Assembly (NCBI RefSeq): GCF_900110205.1
Contig: NZ_FOCV01000006.1
Coordinates: forward strand, 1-64,000
DNA from: Rhizobium tibeticum
GTDB lineage: Bacteria > Pseudomonadota > Alphaproteobacteria > Rhizobiales > Rhizobiaceae
Direction: 5' to 3'
Length of the DNA: 64,000 nucleotides
Part shown: in pieces, positions 56,618-64,000 of the stretch
Layout: every line of letters starts with the position of its first letter
Numbering within the stretch: the first letter of the stretch is position 1
Notes under the pieces: generated by a model
What the model saw: only the letters and a program-made list of their open reading frames with translations
What the model was told of the DNA's origin: nothing
Database searches by the model: none
Translations under genes and position numbers: made by a program

Positions 56618-57068
56618 GTGTCGAATCGGCGACGGCCGCTGATTGCGACATGAAGCAGGCTTGTGCAAAACGGCCGAAAAGGGTGACGTTAGATCTGCAT
56701 GTGAAAACGGGGCGGCTCTTGCCCGCACCCGTCTATCTCAGCCGCCTCGACGATCTCACGGGGGGAGTTCGCGTCTTTGGCAGCGGCCTCTCGTGTCACA
56801 GCCTGCGCCCTGTCGGTGCTGAACGAACCCGGGATCTGAAAAGGCCAGGGACCCACATTTGAGGCTGGTTCGGCTTCAAGATTGTCGGTCACGAGGCTGA
56901 TGGCAAATTTCTTGATGGACGTTCGTGCCATTGATCGACCGCCTGCAAGGCCGTGACCAATGGCTGGTCGTCGAGCTTGGCGGTAAGCAGCGCGCGCGCT
57001 GTCGGAATGAGCAGGTGATGCAATTGGACGCACCTACTCATCTCGCGACTGGCACCACCAAATGAAGA

Positions 57069-57929
57069 TCAGTTGATGAAGCGGATTGCCAGCATCAGCC
57101 GATCGCCACGGGTGGGAGGAGATGCCCTGTGGAAGCAGGAGGTGTCCTGAACGAAGCCCGTGCCGGCAGGCCCCTCGATGGTAATTTCATTCTCCTGACC
57201 ATATTGCCTGTGGACCGCCTCCTGGCTTGCACGCGCCGACCCGAACAGCATTCGCAAGGGCTTGCGCTTGTGCGAGCGTTTCATCATCACGTGCGCTCCC
57301 GAATAGCGGTCCGTGTCCGTGATGTAGAAACTCGCATAAACGAAATTGTAGCCCTCGACGTCGTAGTGATAGTCGATGACGCCATGTTTCAAGCGGCGTC
57401 GTTCCTCGTCGCTCATCGATGATGCGAAGCTCCAATCGAGAATCGTAGTGATCTTTCTGGGCTCGTGACCGAGATACTTGCGAACGATTGAACGCAACAC
57501 CGGATCATTGATGACCTTCTGCACTGCAGGGCATCGCGCAGGGTCTGATACGCCACCAATCGGCATAGGTCTTCCGTCGGCCGCTACCCCGCCTGAGACA
57601 TCAAAATAGCGAAAGGTCGGTCCTTTCGGATCATAGATCGCGTGCAAAGGCTCAGAGAGCGCGAAGGTCTTGATCTCGTCGACGATATGACCGGGCAGGT
57701 TCAAGCCGACGAAGACGGCTTCATCTCGGATGGTTTGAACAATATCGGCAATCTTTGCATCGCCAAAGAGGGTCGGCATCAGCCACTTGCCCGTGCTTTT
57801 GCGCGGGGGTCTGAGAAACTCGACTGCACCTCGACCTGAGCTGTATGCCACGCGAACGGTTCTGAAGCGTCCTAGTATATAAGCGAGATTTTTTTCTCTA
57901 ATTCGCCTTGCAATGCTGGCGATACCCAT
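57069..57929 (-). CDS. PhyH-like 2-oxoglutarate/Fe(II) dioxygenase
   Basis: A 286-residue protein of the phytanoyl-CoA dioxygenase-like superfamily. The facial triad candidates are His and Asp in IDYHYDVEGYN and a distal His in SCFHRASPPTRGDRLML with the Arg that binds 2-oxoglutarate. No membrane or signal segment is present. Such enzymes hydroxylate lipids, sugars or small molecules. It is transcribed alone, the ATG at 57929 follows GGGAGGAAT, and neighbours do not reveal a pathway. Substrate unknown. Confidence 0.7.
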   Translation of the reverse strand: MGIASIARRIREKNLAYILGRFRTVRVAYSSGRGAVEFLRPPRKSTGKWLMPTLFGDAKIADIVQTIRDEAVFVGLNLPGHIVDEIKTFALSEPLHAIYDPKGPTFRYFDVSGGVAADGRPMPIGGVSDPARCPAVQKVINDPVLRSIVRKYLGHEPRKITTILDWSFASSMSDEERRRLKHGVIDYHYDVEGYNFVYASFYITDTDRYSGAHVMMKRSHKRKPLRMLFGSARASQEAVHRQYGQENEITIEGPAGTGFVQDTSCFHRASPPTRGDRLMLAIRFIN

Positions 57930-58540
57930 TGCTTTATTCCTCCCTTGGGACTCTCAACCCCCAGCCCCGACGCAATTTAATATGACTATTCATGTCTTGG
58001 AATTTATCAAAGCATCGTGAGTTGATGCCTAAAGAGGTATTTCGAGGTCAACTTTATGGCGTACGGAGGGAGAGTTTCGCCCCCACCGGGAACTCTTCCT
58101 TAGCGGTTTGGTGCGCGCGCAGGTAGTGCAAGATGTTCGAGCGGCCGTTCGCGGTTCATGACGCAAAAGCCGCCACGCTGCCCCGACCGTCGCCACCCAG
58201 ATGAGGCCTCCTCATCTCTGAAACTGTCCCAATCAAATCTCTCGTTAAGGTAGATGCGCTCACCCTGACACTCGCGACTGCGTCCGGCGCGATCGGTACG
58301 CCCGGGAAATATGCGGCCCGTGAAAAGGATCGGATTTCAAAACGATACCAATCCTCTTCGGGCAAAGGGTTGGCCGCCGACATCCGGTAGGCCCTCAGCG
58401 CCTCATACACGCACCAATAAGCCTATCGGGGTATGCCCTGCCGTGCCGGATACTGCGGATTACTGTCGTTCTCTCTCGCCACAAACGTGACAGGATAGTG
58501 CCCGTGGACATGTGTCGCATTGCGATTGGGGGCGTTTGGA
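57930..58540 (+). other. Gap between dioxygenase and the giant repeat gene
   Basis: No gene was recognised. Short open frames on both strands lack ribosome sites and families. The left part (to about 58060) is AT-richer and probably contains the dioxygenase promoter; the right part should carry that of the giant gene. I could not place a -35/-10 pair with confidence. Confidence 0.35.
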
Positions 58541-61500
58541 ATGTTGAGGATCAGCATCAAAAACCGCGATTATTTGAGCGCCTACGGTGGCACCTCGAGT
58601 GTTTACAGCGCAGCGACTGCGGGCAGTGCTCTCCTCGTGAACGCAACGATGGTTTCGTCGACTGGCGGCGACCGGCCGATTGCTGACCTGGGTGCAGTGG
58701 GATCGGTGAACGCCTCGCTGACGGGATCTCCGGCTGCGGCATCCCCTCTCCTGAATGGGGAGGCCGCGCAGCAAGTGTCGCCACAAGCAAGTACCGTTTC
58801 ACCGGTCGACAGCAGTGCCATCTTCGCATTGGATGCCGCAACAACGCCAACAACGAGCTCGACGGATGTTTCCCAACCAGCAGCAAAGCCACGCACCGTC
58901 CTGCCACCCGACCCCACCACTGCTATAGCCACAACGTCTCTGGAGCCCGCTTTGTCGGACGCTCCCACTGCCTCGTTAGTCTCGAGCGTGAGTGATACGT
59001 CGAGTGCTCCCATCATGCAGCTCTCCTCGGCTGCAAGTGTTGAAACGACAAGTGTTGAAGCGACAAGTGAGGATATTTCCTCCGCTTCGACGTCTGCGCC
59101 CACGGCCACAGCGACGACGGCTCCGCTGGCGTTTGTAACAACGGCGGCTGTCGCCGCCCCCGTCACGAACAAGATCGCCGACGAAAACAAGAAACAGGGC
59201 AATCCGATCAGCGAGTGGGGCCTCGACGGCGACGGCGGCGGCACGATTCAGGGCTTTGCAACCGAAATCAGCACCAACATTGGCCAGACAGTCGACTTCA
59301 AGATCGCGACTGACTCGACCCACTACCGCATCGACATCTATCGTCTGGGCTACTACGGCGGCGACGGTGCACGCAAGGTTGCCTCGATCGACAAGTCACT
59401 GACGACGGCGCAGATACAGCCTCACCCGATCGTGGACATGTCTCTTGGCCTGATCGACTGCGGAAACTGGTCTGTTTCGGCGAGCTGGCAGATTCCGGCA
59501 GACGCCGTATCGGGTGTCTACATCGCCAAGCTGGTCCGTGAGGACGGCACGGAAGACGCAAGCATTATTCCATTCGTCGTGCGTGACGACGCCTCAACCA
59601 GTGACATCGTCTTCCAGACCTCGGACACCACTTGGCAGGCTTACAATGCGTGGGGTGGGGCAAGCCTTTATTACGGAGAGGTTCCAGTCGATCCTGCTGA
59701 TATGATCGGCTACCTGCCGCCCAATTGCAGTTGCGGCCTGACGGCGATCGGTCGTGCATCTGCGATCAGCTACAACCGTCCGATTATCACGAACACAAGC
59801 CCGATCGGCGGAACGTGGGATTACATTTTCGGCGTCGAGCATTCTGCTATCCAGTGGCTTGAGCAGAACGGCTACGACGTATCCTATGTCACCGGAGTCG
59901 ATGCGGCACGAAATGGCAATCTGCTCCTCAACCATCAAGCATATCTGTCGGTCGGACACGACGAGTACTGGTCTGCCGAGCAGCGTGCCAATGTCGAGGC
60001 CGCACGTGACAGCGGCGTCAACCTCGCCTTCTGGAGCGGCAACGAATGCTACTGGAAGGTTCGTTGGGAAAGCAGCATCGACGGCAACGGTCAAGCCTAT
60101 CGCACGATGGTGTGCTACAAGGAGACCTGGGGAACGAGCAGCGATCCGAGTGACATCGGCACCGGCACATGGCGGGATCCACGCTATGCTGATCCCGGAC
60201 AGGAGCCGGAGAATTCACTGACCGGAACCATGTTCACAGTCGACAGCTACCGCGCCGACACCATTTCCATACCGTTCGACTATTCAAATCTTCGTTTCTG
60301 GCGCAACACGGACGTTGCCAACCTTCAGCCTGGCGAAACCTATAATCTCGTTCAGAACCTGCTTGGCTACGAATGGGATTCCGACGTCGAAAACGGGTTC
60401 AGACCGGACGGCCTGATCAACCTGTCACTCTCTTCGGTGGCGGTTAACACTTATCTTCGTGACTATGGCACAAGCGTTGGCGATGCTGTCGCAAACCACA
60501 GCCTGACAATGTACAGAGCCGAAAGCGGAGCCTTGGTATTCGGCGCCGGCACCGTCTTCTGGTCATGGGGACTGAACGACCAACACCAGGGTACGTCCAC
60601 GCCAACCGACCCTAATGTCCAGCAAGCCATGGTCAACATGTTTGCAGACATGGGAATCCAGCCAACCACGCTGGACGCCAGCCTTATCCTCGCCACGCAA
60701 TCAACCGACAGCGTCAAGCCAACATCGACGATCACGTCGCCAATCATTGGTGCGAGCTTCGTCGAAGGCCAGCATGTGACGATCACTGGCACCGCCCAGG
60801 ACTTCGGCGGGGGCATCATCGCCGGCATCGAGGTTTCGACCGACGGCGGACAGCATTGGTTCAAGGCAACCGGCCGCGAAAACTGGAGCTACAACTGGGT
60901 CGTCCAGGCGAGCGGTACCTACACGATCATGTCACGTGCTGTGGATGACAGTGTCAACCTGGAGACGCCATCCTCCGGAAAGCAGGTTGCCGTAACCCTG
61001 CCCGATACAACGAGTCTTTGGACGCTGGCATCTAAACCCGCGCTCGAAACTGCGATCGACCGCGACGGTGTCGAACTCGGACTGCGCTTTCAGTCGACCA
61101 CGGGCGGCTACATTGAGGGGATCCGCTTCTACAAGGGATTCTACAACATCGGTGAGCATCCGGTCAGTTTGTGGGACGCCAATGGTACGCTGCTTGCGAC
61201 CGGTGTGTCGACGGGCGAATCTCTTTCGGGCTGGCAAACAGTCATGTTCTCCTCGCCGATTCATATTTCGGCTGGAACGACCTATGTCGCCTCCTATCAC
61301 AGCAATGGTTATTACTCTGTCACCGAGAACTACTTCACCTCGGGCTCGACCTACAGCAGCGGCGTGCTGAAGGCAGTCGATGGCGGCAGCGCCTATGCAT
61401 ACGGCGCCACCGGCACTTTTCCGGGCAATAACTCTGGCGGATCGAACTACTGGGTTGACGTCGTGTTCGACGCCGGTCCGAACACTGCACCCGTTGCAAC

Positions 61501-63832
61501 CGACGATGGCGGCTTCACCATCTCGCGCAACGGCAGTTTGACAGTGTCATTTGCCTCTCTTGTAGCAAACGATACCGATGCCAACGGCGATGCCCTGACG
61601 ATCATTGGCGTCGGCAACGCAGTCAACGGAACGGTTGCTCTGGACACTCAAACTGGCAACGTCATCTTCACACCGAACGCGAACTACACCGGTCCGGCCA
61701 GCTTCGGCTACACGCTTTCCGATGGGCGAGGAGGAACGGATCAGGGAAGCGTAACCGTCTCTGTGGAGGAGATTGCGGCCGGTGTCTCGCTGTTTCAACC
61801 AAACGAAGGGCCAACCGGGCAAGCCTTTAGCGACAATTCCGCCATCGAGTTGGGTATGAAGTTTACGGCATCGAGCAGCGGTTCGATCACCGGAATTCGA
61901 TTCTACAAGGCGGCCGGCGCTACCGCCACTCATACTGGCTCCATCTGGAGCGCCGATGGCACGCTGCTGACCACGGTAACGTTCATAAATGAGTCTTTAA
62001 GCGGCTGGCAGACTGCGAAGTTCTCCAATCCGCTCCAAATCCAGGCCGGGGTGACATATGTGGCGTCCTACCACACGACCGGGACCTACGTTGCGACAGC
62101 GGGCTACTTCAACTCTGCGCATACCAATGGTGCTCTGACTGGCCTTTCGGCGACGGCAAGCGGCGGGAACGGTGTCTATTCCTATGGAACTGGCACGACT
62201 TTCCCAACGTCTAGCTATCAGGCATCCAATTACTGGGTCGATGTCGTATTCAACCAATCGACGGTGAATTCAGTGCCCGTTGCAGCTAATGACAACGGCT
62301 TCAGCACATACGCAAATACGGCATTGTCAATCGCCTCGGCAGCTCTTCTAGCAAACGACAATGACCCGGACGGCGATCCACTGTCGATTACGGGCGTTGC
62401 GAACGGGGTAAACGGCACGGTCACCTTCGACAGCATCACGAATACGATTATGTTCACTCCGACGGCAGGCTACGTCGGAGCAGCAAACTTCTCCTACACT
62501 ATTGCTGACGGCCGGGGTGGAACTGCCTCCGCAACGGTCAGCTTAACCGTTGGCCCGCAGCCAACGGGCACTGGTCTGTTTTCGTCGAGCGACACACCGA
62601 CCAATCTCGCGGAAAACGATCCAGGATCCGTCGAGCTCGGCGTCAAGTTCGTTTCCTCCGAACGAGGCGAGATCACCGGCCTGCGCTACTATAAGAGCGC
62701 GCAGGATACAGGTACGCATACCGGTTCGCTGTGGAGCAGCACGGGGGTCCTTCTGGCGTCGGCAACATTCACGAACGAAACAGCAAGCGGCTGGCAGACG
62801 GTAACCTTCTCGCAGCCTGTCAGCATCTCGGCAGGCGTGACCTATGTGGCGAGCTATCACTCGAACGGCTTCTATGCTGCGACCCCAAACTATTTCGCCA
62901 GCAGCCATTCCAATGGCGCTCTGACGGCGTCGTCAAGCGGCAACGGTGTCTATGCCTACGGTACAGGCAGCCTGTTCCCGACTGCGACCTACAACGCAAC
63001 AAACTACTGGGTGGACGTACTTTATCAAACGGCAACTCAAAACGCAGCGCCTCTGGCTGCGAACGACACCGGGATTTCGGGCGCAGCGAATACGCCGTTG
63101 ACGATCCTTGCGTCAGCCTTACTCGCCAATGACAGCGATCCCGACGGTGACGCAATTTCCATTACCGGCGTCGGCAATGCAGTGAACGGAACGGTGTCCT
63201 TCGACAGCCAGTCGAACATGATCACGTTTACACCGTCGACGGGCTACACCGGATCTGCAAGCTTCTCCTACACGATCATCGACGCGAATGGCGCAACGGC
63301 CACGGCGCAGGCATCCCTCGCCATTTCCAACCAGGGTAGCGAGCAGAACGTCTTTGCCGCCGGTACGACGCCTGCGATCATCTCGGTCAATGACAACAGC
63401 CCGGTCAATCTCGGCATGAAGTTCCAGTCGGACGCGGCAGGCTGGATCACGGGCATTCGTTTCTACAAGAGTGAGGAAAATACCGGAGCCCACACGGGCT
63501 ATCTCTGGACTGCAAGCGGCACATTGCTTGCGAGTGCGACCTTCACCAATGAGAGCGCAAGCGGTTGGCAATCCGTCAATCTCTCGCAACAGGTCGCAAT
63601 CGATGCCGGCACGACATACGTCGTCTCCTACAGCACGAATGGCAATTATTCGGCAACGGGCAACTACTTCAGTGACAGCACGACAAACGGCAATCTGCAG
63701 GCCATGTCGTCAGCGCTCAGTGGTGGCAACGGCGTCTATGGATACGGCTCCAGCGGGCTGTTCCCGACAAGCACATACAACAGCACCAATTACTATGTGG
63801 ACGTGGCATTCAGGCAGCAGCTCGCAGCGTAA
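58541..63832 (+). CDS. Giant protein: DMF-amidase-like domain plus DUF4082/cadherin repeats
   Basis: A 1763-residue protein. Residues 1-215 are Ser/Thr/Ala-rich and lack a Sec signal. Residues about 224-712 match the beta-subunit-like domain of N,N-dimethylformamidase ([66 protein letters not shown]), including Tyr and Glu that could bind iron. A beta-sandwich domain spans about 727-822. Four DUF4082 domains (near 825, 1081, 1344 and 1604; GIRFYK...YVDVVF) alternate with three cadherin-like units (LANDxDPDGD, NGTVxFD, SFSYTI). Probably extracellular or cell-surface. Enzymatic role and export route are unknown. Confidence 0.82.
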   Translation: MLRISIKNRDYLSAYGGTSSVYSAATAGSALLVNATMVSSTGGDRPIADLGAVGSVNASLTGSPAAASPLLNGEAAQQVSPQASTVSPVDSSAIFALDAATTPTTSSTDVSQPAAKPRTVLPPDPTTAIATTSLEPALSDAPTASLVSSVSDTSSAPIMQLSSAASVETTSVEATSEDISSASTSAPTATATTAPLAFVTTAAVAAPVTNKIADENKKQGNPISEWGLDGDGGGTIQGFATEISTNIGQTVDFKIATDSTHYRIDIYRLGYYGGDGARKVASIDKSLTTAQIQPHPIVDMSLGLIDCGNWSVSASWQIPADAVSGVYIAKLVREDGTEDASIIPFVVRDDASTSDIVFQTSDTTWQAYNAWGGASLYYGEVPVDPADMIGYLPPNCSCGLTAIGRASAISYNRPIITNTSPIGGTWDYIFGVEHSAIQWLEQNGYDVSYVTGVDAARNGNLLLNHQAYLSVGHDEYWSAEQRANVEAARDSGVNLAFWSGNECYWKVRWESSIDGNGQAYRTMVCYKETWGTSSDPSDIGTGTWRDPRYADPGQEPENSLTGTMFTVDSYRADTISIPFDYSNLRFWRNTDVANLQPGETYNLVQNLLGYEWDSDVENGFRPDGLINLSLSSVAVNTYLRDYGTSVGDAVANHSLTMYRAESGALVFGAGTVFWSWGLNDQHQGTSTPTDPNVQQAMVNMFADMGIQPTTLDASLILATQSTDSVKPTSTITSPIIGASFVEGQHVTITGTAQDFGGGIIAGIEVSTDGGQHWFKATGRENWSYNWVVQASGTYTIMSRAVDDSVNLETPSSGKQVAVTLPDTTSLWTLASKPALETAIDRDGVELGLRFQSTTGGYIEGIRFYKGFYNIGEHPVSLWDANGTLLATGVSTGESLSGWQTVMFSSPIHISAGTTYVASYHSNGYYSVTENYFTSGSTYSSGVLKAVDGGSAYAYGATGTFPGNNSGGSNYWVDVVFDAGPNTAPVATDDGGFTISRNGSLTVSFASLVANDTDANGDALTIIGVGNAVNGTVALDTQTGNVIFTPNANYTGPASFGYTLSDGRGGTDQGSVTVSVEEIAAGVSLFQPNEGPTGQAFSDNSAIELGMKFTASSSGSITGIRFYKAAGATATHTGSIWSADGTLLTTVTFINESLSGWQTAKFSNPLQIQAGVTYVASYHTTGTYVATAGYFNSAHTNGALTGLSATASGGNGVYSYGTGTTFPTSSYQASNYWVDVVFNQSTVNSVPVAANDNGFSTYANTALSIASAALLANDNDPDGDPLSITGVANGVNGTVTFDSITNTIMFTPTAGYVGAANFSYTIADGRGGTASATVSLTVGPQPTGTGLFSSSDTPTNLAENDPGSVELGVKFVSSERGEITGLRYYKSAQDTGTHTGSLWSSTGVLLASATFTNETASGWQTVTFSQPVSISAGVTYVASYHSNGFYAATPNYFASSHSNGALTASSSGNGVYAYGTGSLFPTATYNATNYWVDVLYQTATQNAAPLAANDTGISGAANTPLTILASALLANDSDPDGDAISITGVGNAVNGTVSFDSQSNMITFTPSTGYTGSASFSYTIIDANGATATAQASLAISNQGSEQNVFAAGTTPAIISVNDNSPVNLGMKFQSDAAGWITGIRFYKSEENTGAHTGYLWTASGTLLASATFTNESASGWQSVNLSQQVAIDAGTTYVVSYSTNGNYSATGNYFSDSTTNGNLQAMSSALSGGNGVYGYGSSGLFPTSTYNSTNYYVDVAFRQQLAA
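61015..63830 (+). repeat. About 780-base coding repeats in the giant gene
   Basis: DUF4082 plus cadherin-like modules recur at about 61015, 61785 and 62570, and a fourth DUF4082 without cadherin begins near 63350. Each module is about 780 bases. Recurrent elements are [19 protein letters not shown] and GTVxFDS. Confidence 0.75.
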
Positions 63833-63852
63833 TGGCGAGTGGGGGAGTATCA

Positions 63853-64000
63853 ATGACAGGTGGCGACAAGCGCCTCCCAGTAACGGTTTTGGCGGGTTTC
63901 CTCGGCGCGGGAAAGACAACCATCCTCAACCATGTTTTGCGTAACCGGGAAGGACGCCGGGTCGCCGTGATCGTCAACGACATGAGCGAGATCAATATCG
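63853..64000 (+). CDS. CobW/COG0523-family GTPase, 3' partial
   Basis: The first 49 residues are visible. [17 protein letters not shown] is the Walker A of CobW/ZigA-type GTPases and [11 protein letters not shown] is the typical following strand. These proteins chaperone zinc or cobalt into metalloenzymes. The ATG at 63853 follows GGGGGAG and is 20 bases after the stop of the giant gene, so the two are probably co-transcribed. The gene runs out of the window. Confidence 0.85.
   Translation, partial: MTGGDKRLPVTVLAGFLGAGKTTILNHVLRNREGRRVAVIVNDMSEINI

Larger units (their letters stand above)
56475..57068 (+). other. Gap upstream of the LacI gene with regulatory half-sites
   Basis: No secure gene. 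A minus-strand frame from 56931 to 56689 (MARTSIKKFAISLVTD) is open but has a weak ribosome site and no recognised family. The interval contains the clustered TTGCAC/GTGCAA sites described separately. The rightmost 100 bases look like coding sequence of a plus-strand protein without a start and could be a remnant. Confidence 0.4.

Overview
The window looks like an accessory replicon or accessory chromosomal region of a Rhizobiaceae-type alphaproteobacterium (Sinorhizobium/Ensifer, Rhizobium or Mesorhizobium relatives). This is inferred from gene content rather than a marker gene: it is GC-rich and dominated by catabolic cassettes and solute uptake systems (tripartite tricarboxylate transporter, BMP-type ABC importer, split branched-chain keto acid dehydrogenase), each next to its own regulator. 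No rRNA, tRNA, CRISPR array or replication origin was recognised.

Layout. 0-7.1 kb: end of an alpha/beta hydrolase, two envelope barrel-type proteins, small secreted or membrane proteins, a DUF1214 remnant, a DUF2147 protein and a large MscS channel. 7.1-12.3 kb: a decay zone with frameshifted nhaA, a frameshifted adenylate ligase/carrier/acyltransferase fusion and a frameshifted SH3 protein; all seven frame changes are of the same -1 type. 12.6-18.4 kb: GntR regulator divergent from pxpA, a pxpB-pxpC fusion, a biotin carboxylase with biotin carrier and a DUF1989 protein, together resembling a split urea/amide carboxylase. 18.9-26.4 kb: a mobile/defence-like island with HipBA, a membrane-anchored NUDIX protein, an IS6-family element, fragments of SRAP and UvrD genes, and an AbiE toxin-antitoxin pair with a clear operator.

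26.6-34.2 kb: a TctA/TctB transporter with two different substrate-binding proteins, controlled by a DctB/DctD-like sigma-54 two-component pair; a palindromic candidate activator site lies between regulator and transporter. 34.4-35.6 kb: three small genes. 35.8-45.1 kb: a likely purine operon with separate Rieske and catalytic oxygenase subunits, a GST-like protein, an 8-oxoguanine-deaminase-like amidohydrolase and a BMP-family ABC importer, facing xdhC and a broken end of the xanthine dehydrogenase large subunit. 45.1-54.4 kb: AraC regulator divergent from a branched-chain acyl-CoA operon (SDR, thiolase, acyl-CoA dehydrogenase, then complete E1alpha/E1beta/E2/E3). 54.5-64 kb: an unknown protein, a LacI regulator with clustered half-sites, a PhyH-like dioxygenase, a 1763-residue repeat protein with a dimethylformamidase-like domain, and the start of a CobW-type GTPase.

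The most interesting systems are (1) the split Rieske oxygenase in a purine salvage context beside a decayed xanthine dehydrogenase, (2) the complete split biotin-dependent carboxylase with PxpA and DUF1989, and (3) the giant DMF-amidase-like repeat protein. Function in all three is inferred from families and context.
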